Made by a program: the position numbers and the translations under genes. A stretch of 64,000 nucleotides of DNA from Amaranthus tricolor. Its lineage: Eukaryota; Streptophyta; Magnoliopsida; Caryophyllales; Amaranthaceae. Location: assembly GCF_026212465.1 (NCBI RefSeq), contig NC_080063.1:4948755-5012754 (forward strand), in the 5' to 3' direction. The notes under the pieces are model-generated. The model worked only from the letters and a program-made list of their open reading frames with translations, was not told the origin of the DNA and did no database searches. Shown piece by piece: positions 35,833 through 45,900 of the stretch. Every line of letters starts with the position of its first letter. Position 1 is the first letter of the stretch.

Positions 35833-35988
35833 CTTTAGGGGGAGAAATATGCTCACTGTACTCTTTTTTTCTTTGATCAGTTTTTTTCCCACAGGGTTTT
35901 TCCTGATAAAGGTTTTTAATGAGACAGTTTTAGGATTATGAATGCCATAATAAAATTTCCACATATATGTAATGCATTCAAGGGGGAG
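35833..35988 (+). other. copia 3' untranslated segment and polypurine tract
   Basis: Non-coding stretch after pol. The polypurine tract AAGGGGGAG (35980-35988) directly precedes the 3' LTR and would prime plus-strand DNA synthesis. A second TAGGGGGAGAAA occurs at 35837-35848, possibly an additional purine tract. Confidence 0.85.
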
Positions 35989-36188
35989 TGTTGTGATGGA
36001 ACAATACCCTGAATGCATAGATTTGTGGGATTCTATCTCTTGCAATAGTAATATATTTGTCTCCTTACAACATCTTGCACTATATATATGTGCAAGATCT
36101 TGAATGCTGAAATAAGGTAATAGAAGCTAAGATAAACTGATATAAGTTTATACTACTTTTCTCCTTATATTCTCCCAACCTCTTAACA
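35989..36188 (+). repeat. 3' LTR of the copia element
   Basis: 200 bp, TGTTGTGATG to CTTAACA. It lacks the 17-bp duplication of the 5' copy and has the TATA palindrome at 36072-36098. Followed by the target duplication TTATC. Confidence 0.95.
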
Positions 36189-36193
36189 TTATC

Positions 36194-37149
36194 TTATTAT
36201 TTCACTTACTAGTTACCCATCAAAAATAAAATTTAACGAAATCAAGTAGAGAGAAGTTCTTTGTGCAACAATCATGCAGATTTGGTGGTGGGGTAAAAAC
36301 GCATATTAATTGTTGAAATTTTTGTTTATTTTACATTTTTTAAGAAATTAAGGTCTAAAAATAATGAACTAAATCAAAGTAAGATTATCATGAACTAATA
36401 AATATAACTTTTACACTTTTAGAGATCTTATACTATCCTCAATACATAAAAATACCATCAGATGAATTATTTATTTTATACTAAAAATATTAGGAGAAAA
36501 AAATTATGGCCTCTTTTTTAAAAAAGTATTCCCTTCATTTTTATTTGATGTACTCATTAAGAATATTCACACAGATTAAAAAGAATTAATTCTTTCACTT
36601 AATAAAAATACTATTCTATTAAGTAATAAAGTTTAAGGAGAAAAGTAGGGACCATAAATATTATAAAAATATTAAAATAAAGTTAGTGATAAATATATGA
36701 ATACCAAGAACATTAAAACATGTTAAAATAAAGTTAGTGAAAACACGTGGAAACCATAAGCATTATAGAAATATTAAAATTAAGCTAGTGAAAAATATAT
36801 TGGAACCATAACTATTAAAAAATATGAAAATAAGGATAATCGATGCTACTTTTGTTAAAAAAGTGATATAAATAGAAATATTTTTTAAAAGACAATAAAT
36901 AGAAACATTTAAATATGAACTGACGGAGTATAATTAAATGGGAAATTGTAAAGTAGCAATAAACTAAATGTGCCTAAAAAAGAATTCAATTTTTGTTGAA
37001 CCAACATTTTCTATATATAATTTGTAATATTAACTATCTTATAATTTAAGAAAAACATAAGTGTTATAAACAAATATTGAACGTTCATTTTATTTCATCA
37101 TTTGAAAATTAATCGCTGATTTACATAGAAATAAACTTCATTCTAATCA
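36194..37149. other. AT-rich spacer with Stowaway-like sequence
   Basis: No gene. TATTCCCTTCATTTTTATTTG (first bases near 36528) and GAACTGACGGAGTATAATT (to about 36936) look like the two ends of a long, decayed Stowaway-type MITE of about 400 bp. Repeated GTTAGTGA..AAATAT units lie between them (36680-36800). Confidence 0.4.
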
Positions 37150-37220
37150 TATTCAGTATATCTCGTTCATAGGAACTATGGTCAGGGTCTGGGGAGGAAA
37201 GAAAGACGGCAACTCATACC

Positions 37221-38200
37221 TAGAGCTGTTCAAATGTGACCCGACCCGAAAATTCAAACCGAACCCGAAAGTAAACTGACCTGAAAATGTGTTTCTTTTG
37301 TAGGTTTATCGAATCGACATAATCCGAATCGAAGTTGTACCCGAATCGGTACACAACCAAAAAAGGGAAAATCGAACCCGAGCTGCGACCGATTTTTATA
37401 ATCGACAAATAACCGTTAACCGATATTACCCGAATCTAATAGTGACCAACCCGAGTCATATCCGAACCGAATCATGCTCGAAATTGAACTCAATCCGACT
37501 AAAACCGACTTAACATTGAACTAAATCCGAAGGAATTTTTAATTGAACTACTGTAAACCTGAACCAATTTTTAACATAGAAGTATAATCGACTCATATTC
37601 AATCATCTTATTAGTTAATCTAATAAAATAATAGATATTTTAATAAATTAAATTTTATAAATCCATGGCTTCATATATTAGAGTTAATAATTAATGGTCA
37701 ATGTTTATTTAACTACTTTTAATCAAATTAGATGAAAATTGATAGTTATTTAATTTTAAATTACAGTCAAACAAGTAAAAGTAATAAAGTAATAATCACT
37801 AATTGATTTGCATTTTAATTAAATTGCTTTACGTAAAGAGAATCTTATCATCAATTAAGAAATGACTAACAACTTAATATGATATTAACTTGATCGATAT
37901 TAATTAGTAATTCATAAACGAATTCTACTTGAAAAATACCCTAACCCAATCTGTACCTGGTACCAATTATTAACCGATGACAACCCGAGATCGATTGGCA
38001 CTCGACTCGAACTTCAACTGACACTGAACCGATGCTAACCCGATAGCTCGAATAATCAATCTTCAACCGAACGTGACTAATCGACCCGACTCGAGTGTGA
38101 CCCGTCGTAACATGCATCCGAAAAATAACTGATCTGAAATCCAACCGAACCGAATGACACCCATCCGAAACCGACCCGATCACCCGAATGTACACCTCTA
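37221..38200. mobile_element. Non-autonomous hAT-like element, 980 bp, with perfect 8-bp duplication
   Basis: Flanked by CTCATACC on both sides (37213-37220 and 38201-38208). The left end is TAGAGCTGTTCAAATG; the reverse complement of the right end is TAGAGGTGTACATTCGGG. The left ~300 and right ~270 bp are dense in ACCCGA and CCGAAC repeats, while the middle is AT-rich. No transposase frame. The TAGAG termini and 8-bp duplication fit hAT. Confidence 0.85.
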
Positions 38201-38462
38201 CTCATACCCATAATGAGAGTGCGGTCAAAAAGTCCCTCGACTCAACAAAAAAACTTTAGAGAGAATGTAGCTACCCGAAAGCCTGCAACTTACAGCACAT
38301 ATTGATCATTAACAATAATGTAAGAAAGGATAATAAATAAATAAATAAATAACTACATATAAAGAAAATAAAAGTAAAAATAAAAAGTAAAAACAAGAAG
38401 GTAGTAAGAGAATGTTGTGTAAAGGATAAGAAACAATAAAATGACAGGTTAGTGGGACATAG

Positions 38463-38726
38463 TCAGTAATTTAAGACGTGAATGAGGCGCCTCCAACTAC
38501 CCATATCCCTGGTCAGATCCTTAGAGAGGTGTAGCTCATGCAGGTCACTTTTTATCTGTGCTTCCCACATTCTCCTAGGTCTCCCTCGACTTCTCTTACC
38601 TTCCACTATGATGTTTTCGATCCTTCTCACTGGGGCGTCATAAGTCTTTCTTTGCATATGCCTAAACCATCTCAACCTATTCTCATGCATCTTCGGAGTG
38701 AGAAGTGCAACCCCTACCTTCTCCAT
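38463..38726 (-). pseudogene. C-terminal end of LINE reverse transcriptase
   Basis: An 87-codon frame matching the conserved end of plant RTE-type LINE polyproteins: ENRLRWFRHMQRK, APVRRIE, RSRGRPRRMWEAQIKSDLHE and SWRRLIH motifs. It is an open remnant; the frame upstream is broken by stops, so it is not a gene. Confidence 0.8.
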
Positions 38727-40044
38727 AAACTTCTAGTTTTTAATCCTATCCATCATAGTGTGACCACACATCCACCTTAGCATACGCATTTCTATAATTT
38801 TCATCCTTTGTTCAAAAACCTTCTTCACGGGCCAACATTCTGTCCTTACAACAAAGCCGGTCTAATTGCAACACGGTCAAATTTACCTTTTAATCTACTA
38901 GGAAACTTTTTATCACAAAGCACCCGAGTTGCTGCTCGCCGCTTAAGCCAACCCGCTTGTATACGATGGGTAACATCTCTATCAATCTCTCCATTACTTT
39001 GAATTACCTATCCTAGATACTTGAACTTGGTCGTACATGCAACAACTTCACAACCTATGATCACCTCTGGCTCACCTATTAGTTCTGTCCCACTGAATTC
39101 GCATCGCTAATATTTAGTTTTCACACGGTTTATGTGCAACCCTCTACTCTCTAGGACTGCCCTCCAATCTTCCAATTTATCATAGAAATTAATTTATCTA
39201 TTGAGGAAAAAAAAATTGTGATGTCGATTATGTAAAAAATTCCTAATATAATTATATTTATTTTAATTTATTTTATCAATTAGTTTGCCTGAATGTTTGA
39301 TATGGTGCTTAATAAATCTATAAATTCTCAAATGAGACTGTCTTACGGTGAGAATATTTCTATTAGGCTAACATAATATACACTCACAGTCTTAAATTAT
39401 CACTTGTAACTTTAAAGTTCAATTATAATCTTAAAGAGATTAATTAGAGAAATTATTTAATTGTTTGTCATAATGAGATGCTTTTATACTCTAAAATTTG
39501 TATTTCCTCTGATTTTTAGTAATTGCTATAAATATTAACATTTTATAAAAAGAAATATCACTATTTATAGCAATTTATACTTCTATGAGCCAAACGAAGT
39601 AATAAATTAGGCCTGATATATGATGACTCACTTAGGTGGTGCAATAAAATATAGATTGATGATTGATGATATTCTCGAAAAATTTAGTTGGTTTGGTCAA
39701 TAAATTTATAATATGCAGCAAATTGTATGTCAATGAATATGTAACATTGGAGTAATAGATTCACTTTATTAACTAGAGTTAAGTTGAGCTAAGCATAAAT
39801 GTTTTTGGCCCTTTTGTGCATTTAATAAAGATGGAAAATTTAGTTGGTTGGTCACCGAAAATTTCTGCAACATCGTTCAATATATCGGAAAGGTTAATTC
39901 CGAATACAATCATTCAGGCTTGAATAAATTTACTTTATATTTGCTCGTGACATACCCACAAATTTTAAAAATATTTTATATCACAAATTTAAATGCAGGC
40001 TTGCAGGTCTACTCTCACCTACTCTCTCTCATTGTATGAATCTC

Positions 40045-40175
40045 ACAATATGGGCATATGTTAAGAGTCGAAGGACTTTTTAACCGCACTATCTTTTATG
40101 GGCATTAGTTGTCATCTTCCATCCCTCCCCAGAGCCTGAGCATAGTTTCTATAAGTGCAATATACTAAATTCGAT
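40045..40175 (+). mobile_element. LINE 3' end fragment
   Basis: Reads GAGTCGAAGGACTTTTTAAC, then CCTCCCCAGAGCCTGAGC and ends in GATGATGACGA. This is the sense-strand counterpart of the LINE 3' end at 37150-37220 plus 38201-38250, uninterrupted here. Confidence 0.6.
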
Positions 40176-41988
40176 GATGACGAAAATGATTATTTTTTAA
40201 TAGTTCAAGATTCAACCTTTACTACTGCCACAAATTTAAGGGTTAAATCCATGTCTCCAACAAGCAACAGGTCCCTAACCCATTGCATTAGTCAAGTATT
40301 GAGAATAGTGTGGTACTTTTAATTTGGTATTTGGGTGGTGATGTGGAGAGGTGGTTTGATATTAGTTTTTTTTTTTGAGTTGTTAGTTGAGTGACCATTT
40401 GTATTTTTATAGTGAAACAAATTTATTAAACGGATTAAAATAAAAAATAAGGAAAAATAAAGGATGGAAAAATTATATTGTATGTGTGTATCTGTATCGT
40501 ATGAGTTCAAATATGGTTTTAAACAAAAATACAGTAAAAGTAAAACCTTGATGCCTCCGTGCCTCACATAGGTATGTCCACCGGTATGGAGTCTCTTCGA
40601 TATGATATACACAGTTTCCACAATGCTGCCAGTACTCCACCGGAGACGTAAGCCATGGATGTTCTCAAAGAGTTCCAGGGAAATGACAATACATTCTATT
40701 GGAACAATTATGCCTGCAGTTGTAAATCTGGATCTGTATTGTTATTCACCTGAAACACACTCCTTTGTTAGCTTGTACTTCACATCAGAATGAGCAAATT
40801 TTCATCTGAAATTATTTGATGACATGTCACAAAAGAAAATGAATGAATTTTCAACTCAAATATTTCTTGTAACTAAATAAAAATAATAAAAATCATAATA
40901 AAAGTATTGTTCTAGTTTTTTGTTCTTTTGATTATTATAGAATTATCCACTGTAAATAACATCTAGTGCTATAAATATCAATGCTACAGGACCACACCAA
41001 GCAAACACTAAAAACTAGGGTAACCTTGAGCAGTTTAAATTATAACTCGTGCTCCCATTTGAAACTCGGACACTTAGAGAGATGTCATTGAAAAGAATCA
41101 AAAACCTCCAACCGATATTTTCTCTACTATTTGAGAGTTCAATAACAGTGAGGACGAAAAGATTTATTGAAGCTTAATCCTTCAGTACAACCACAAAAGG
41201 CTTCTGCTCTAAAGGGAAAACCATTGTGGTTCAAGTTTTGTCTCATAGAATGCTCAAGCATATGAACTTGTTCTATCAGTTTACGGATTTCCACATCTTG
41301 ATGTCTTGACTGGACCAATATCGACGATGGATACCTAACAGCACTAGAATAGTTCAGTCTGATTTGATAAGAATGTCATGACCTAGGGCTTCAAATTATG
41401 TGCAAGGTCACTCTTTGCAACTGATATGCTACAAGTTGCAAAATGAGCACAACTAAACTCTTCATTGCAGCATTTTCGTCCAAACTACTGGCTGCCTTCA
41501 ATTGCTGCATACTTAAATCCAATCAAATGTATTACTGGTAGGTAACCAATAATATACCCAAATTTCAAGAAATGTGTGTGCCACATCAGAATCCAAGAGT
41601 CCCAATTCATTAGACAAGAATAATTCCAAAAGAGATGTTCCTGGTATTTACCTAAGGCCAAACTCTAATGCAAATGTTGAGACAGATTTAGACTTGGTTT
41701 CAATTCTATTCTGCATTTATCATCTGTCACAGAGTCAATTCTACAAACCAACATGCAAATTTAGATCAAATTCTTATCCTATAGCTAACTTATTTACAGA
41801 TACATTTTATGCTACAAGAGACAAAATGGGTAAGAAATAGGGCCAAAACAATAGTAGGTGAAAGAAAATAATATAAATTGTGGTGCTCGAGATAAGAGAG
41901 AAATTAAATGGAGTTGGTGTCATTATGGATGAACGAACATCTAAAGATGTAGTTGAAGTACGCATGGGAAAATATATATATATATAGA

Positions 41989-42411
41989 AAGAAGTTTAGG
42001 TGACAACCAAGCTTATATGAGAACCGTAAGACACATGTTACTTTTTGGCAACAAAATATTATTTTTTAGAAAAAAAGCTCAGAAAAATGAAAAAAAAAGA
42101 CCAAAAAGTGTTTCTTTTTACATAAAAACGTGTTACCTTTTGATTGTGCTACTTTCTACAATAATTTTTTCCCCTAAACAGAAAGTTAAGGAAAAAAACT
42201 AATGAGCATGTCAAAAAATTGTTGCTTTTATATAAAAAGATGTTACTATGTAGACAAAATATTTCTTTTCCACCAAAAAATTTTTAGAAACTAACAAATT
42301 AACAAGAAAGAAGTTTTGTTTTTTTTACATAAAAAGGTGTTAACTTTTTGACAAAAAAGTGTAACTTTTAAGAGATTATGGCTCTCATATAATTCTCACT
42401 TAATCTTGACC
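41989..42411. mobile_element. Inverted-ended repeat beside TA microsatellites
   Basis: The left end has TTAGGTGACAACCAAGC then TATATGAGAACC. The right end has, in inverse, TTAAGTGAGAATTATATGAG. About 420 bp, T/A-rich with repeated TTTACATAAAAA..TGTTA words. It is bounded by (TA)n on both sides, as in MITEs that insert into TA repeats. Confidence 0.45.
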
Positions 42412-42431
42412 CTACATATTCAAACACACAC

Positions 42432-42436
<5 letters not shown>

Positions 42437-42473
<37 letters not shown>
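42437..42473. repeat. (TA)n microsatellite
   Basis: About 18 uninterrupted TA units between two inverted-ended repeats; shorter TA runs lie at 41974-41987 and 42761-42775. Confidence 0.95.
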
Positions 42474-42475
<2 letters not shown>

Positions 42476-42760
42476 ACACGATTAGGTTTAAATTACTAAA
42501 GTGGTAAAAACTGAAACACAATTTCAAGGTGCACATATTCAGTTAAAGCGTATACATTTCGGCTAAAAAGGGTGCCGTGTTTCTCAACTAAAAGATATTT
42601 TGAATTTATATTAAAATTATAGAAGAAATTGTAGCTCAGAAAAGCGCAACCTTTTTTAACTGAATACACTGTTTTCACCGCTGTTTTAGTGACTATGTAT
42701 ACCCTAAAATTGGTTTTCAGTTTTCACCACTTTAAGTGGTTTTCACGTGATCCAAACTCC
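42474..42760. mobile_element. Second inverted-ended repeat beside TA microsatellites
   Basis: The left end has AAAGTGGTAAAAACTGAAA after GGACACGATT. The right end carries AAAGTGGTGAAAACTGAAA in inverse, with GGAGTTTGGATCACGTG outermost. About 287 bp, non-coding, with (TA)n on both sides. Confidence 0.5.
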
Positions 42761-42942
42761 ATATATATATATATATAAATAAAAAAGACATTAAATCAAC
42801 CTAAAATGACAAGGAAACAAGCAGGAGTTATAACTATAGCTTAGAATGAGTCCACCTGACACTGCTGTATGAATGTCCTATTAGAAGCAATGAATATGAT
42901 TTTATGGAAATGTAAGCCAAAACCTTGGACTAAGATATTCAC

Positions 42943-45900
42943 CTAATCCAAAACCTTGTTTATTGAAGATGATGTTCCAGGAAAAATCAGCCCATGCTGG
43001 TGCATCTTGCTGAGAGAAGGATCTTTGTGAATGAGAGCTTCAGAAGATAACCCTATAGCTGTTTGCTTTTCTTTAAAGATTGCCCAGGTGACCAAGTACA
43101 AGCCGGCAATAATTAAAGAGCCTCCCAAAACGCTGCAAATGTGATCGACATTATAAGGTACGCTTGACGCTAAAGAATTTCATGAAAAATATCTAATAAA
43201 TAAAACTTTAACACAAAAAGAAACTCTAAAAATAAGACCAAACAAAAACTTGGATTATAACCACTGAGGCCAGTCTTCTTGTAATACACCATTTTGTTTC
43301 TGACACAAGTGAAACATCCCCAAGGCTTACATTATGAAAATTAGAAACAAACCTTCCCAAGTATATGGGGCTTCCTAGAAAGAGCAGTGACAGGAAGGCA
43401 GATGCTGCAGGCTGAAGTGGATTGTACAGAGCAACCAATGCAGGTCCCAGTATTTTATTGGACCATGTGATAAGTCCATAGTTGAGGGCAGATGCAACAA
43501 TTCCCTGATAATAAATAAATATATAAATAAAAGAATGACATCCTAAAATTTTAATTAAAGATTATTTATTAGAAGTGTAATTTAAGAAACCACCACTGGA
43601 GAAGCCTAAACAATAATATACAATTATATTGCGTGCACAAATGCACATCCCATCGTGAATCCAATGATTAATTGAATCGTCATTATTAGCAAGCATCACG
43701 TATATACATAAATCCCAAAATATAGTATCTCTGCATAAATCAGGTGACCTTTTGCTTTTTTTTTTTGATCTCAACTGAATCTTGAAGCCATAGCATTTGT
43801 AGTAGGGTGGTTGAACGAATCCCAATGCAACCAGGCACCTTGACTCGTAAACTTCAGATTGAGTGTAATTCATAATCTCACTATTTTGTGGCTAATTGGT
43901 TATGATTGAAGTTTTCAGCATAACAAGGTGTGATATATCTTCTTGTGCAGTAACATCACTACAAGAAAAATAGTTTTGGGTGACAACCATTACTGTAACC
44001 CATTGTATCAAAAGTTGTTGCCCAAGGAATGTGCGTTAAAATTATTTTTGTCACCTTTTGTGTAGCCCCATTGGTTTTTCCCATGTAAAAAATCATTGGC
44101 CACATTTAATAGTTGACGCCCAAGACTAAGATTGGGATGTCAATTGTGTTTGTTGCCCATAATTTTAATTTTGGGCTTCATATTGCATTTGTCGCCCAAG
44201 AACGGGTTGAGAGAAAAATTTAAATTGGTTTTGTTATAAAAGTAGAAGGTTGAAACTTCAAGGAGCTTAGAAGCGCAAGATGTAGGCCAAAATTGGACAA
44301 CAAGACTGAAGAATGACATGAAGAAGCGGGATCTGAGTATCTGACAATAGGTAAGAATGAATTGGGGAGAAGTTAAGATGATAATCATAGGAATTGAGTT
44401 TTTTAGTTGTAAGTTAGTATTAGATAGAGCCAAATAATTATAATATTTGTAAACGATAATTTCTCATATTATTGTTTTGGTTCGTGTGGCTGATCCCATA
44501 TTGTTGGGATAAGGCTTTGACATTGTTCTCTGTTCATTTTTAAGTTATAACTCTAACAAGCATGCAGCAAGAACCCAAGTAACTAACCATTTTAAAGTTC
44601 CTTTTTTTATTTCCAATTTTCCTTTAAATGGTCAAGAAACTTACAGCGTAAATAATAGCAAGAAGTTCAGCCTGGTTCAGTCCCCAACCTGTTGAATCAT
44701 TGGTCATAACCAGCGCACTCGTAACCATAAGAAGAGCACCAAAAAAATATGAATATGCTGTCACCGATAGGCTCGCTGGATACCTCTTTAGCAGCGGGGC
44801 CTACAAAATCAACACAAAAACAAGCTTTTATTGACAACAGAAAGAAAAAGAGAAGTTGCACAGTTTCATTAAGAATGAACCCCATATAGCAAGTCTAGTG
44901 GTAGGTGGATAGCATTGTGAGCTTATGGTTACAAATTCAAGTATCTACCAGAGCAATGGGAGGTTTTTCTCACTCATCCCTTCTGATGAGTTAGACCCCC
45001 TTACAACCTTTTAGACAGCAAATAATAAGTATAAAGGTAAGGAATCCACCATGAAACAGCCACAACAGACATTCTTTGTCAACCCTCCATCAAAGAGAAC
45101 AAAGAAAATTGATAGCAAATCAATCAAAATGATACATTGTTTATATATAAGGTAAGAGCAGGCTACATATCCCACTCCATCATGCATAGGGATTTGGGAT
45201 TAGGAGTTTGATTTTCTTCAATTCTTTTTTTCTCCTTGATAATTGTACAATCCTCACTTTTTTTTCTTCTTACCAATCATCAAAGATGGAAGCAAAGATA
45301 CTACACAGCTGTGATATTCAGACTCGGGCAAGGGATATCTAATTCAGGTATGGGTGTAGGTGTTCGACTGTGCAGTTGTGATTACAAGGACACATTCAGG
45401 AAGTGTTCAAAAAGCAAACTTAAACTCCGTGATACCACAATGAATAAGAATTATATTTTATTTTTAATGGTACAAATCTTATTATTATTTTTTGAATTCA
45501 TTAAAAAAATACAGAGCACATTTAGTAAAAAAGTGCACAGCACACACAAAATGAGTTGTAATAAAGGAAAGGTATAGTAAGAGAATATGAATTAAGAGGC
45601 AAATGAATCTTTTTCTTAAATATTCCTATGTAATTGATTGACTTATATCTTCCTTCGTCACATTTGACTTAATTGTTGGTTAAAGATTAAAGACAAGGAA
45701 TCTTTTTCGAAAATATGGTAAACAAGCTACCAGTCAAGATAAAAATCAAAAAAATTGACTTTTATTAAATATGCAAAAATGCGGTAAAAATCGCGGTTAT
45801 GGTAACGATACAATAATGCGGTATTAAGAGTGACACGAAACTCTAAATCGTCCTAAAGCATAAAAATTCCTTAAAATGACCCAAAACACGATTTTTGTAC

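Larger units (their letters stand above)
29889..36188 (+). mobile_element. Ty1-copia LTR retrotransposon, 6.3 kb
   Basis: Flanked by a perfect 5-bp target duplication TTATC (29884-29888 and 36189-36193). LTRs are 29889-30105 and 35989-36188, TG...CA bounded. Over the shared 200 bp they differ at three bases, and the 5' copy has an extra 17-bp duplication of ATTCATAGATTTGTGGG. Order is gag, protease, integrase, reverse transcriptase, RNase H, which is copia. Between the 5' LTR and gag lies 1.5 kb of unusual leader with two small ORFs. A polypurine tract precedes the 3' LTR. gag-pol is interrupted several times. Confidence 0.96.
37150..39190 (-). mobile_element. Truncated RTE-type LINE, split by a hAT-like insertion
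   Basis: Minus-strand non-LTR retrotransposon. The reverse transcriptase C-terminus is readable from about 39170 to 38463, with stops: LEDWRAVLESRGLHINRVKT at the left, then [18 protein letters not shown], and the 87-codon end frame with LRWFRHMQRKTYDAPVRRIE and SRGRPRRMW. The 3' non-coding part continues at 38201-38460, then, beyond the nested hAT element, at about 37150-37220. Other copies of the same 3' end at ~40050-40165 and ~55860-55960 lack the insertion, which confirms the split. 5' truncated, as usual for LINEs. Confidence 0.8.
39191..42942. other. Repeat-rich spacer downstream of the WAT1-related gene
   Basis: No gene is supported. Contents: a small imperfect hairpin at 39505-39600 (GCTATAAATA / TATTTATAGC arms) with Stowaway-like ends; a plus-strand LINE 3' end at about 40045-40175; an unassigned stretch at 40560-40790; and two inverted-ended repeats beside TA microsatellites at 41989-42760. 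The rest is AT-rich. Confidence 0.45.

Noticed and set aside
40560..40790. Stretch with short frames on both strands (minus VETVYIISKRLHTGGHTYV-like)
   Set aside because: Looked coding at first, but I found no family, no phase-consistent exons and a stop-rich surrounding; left unassigned.
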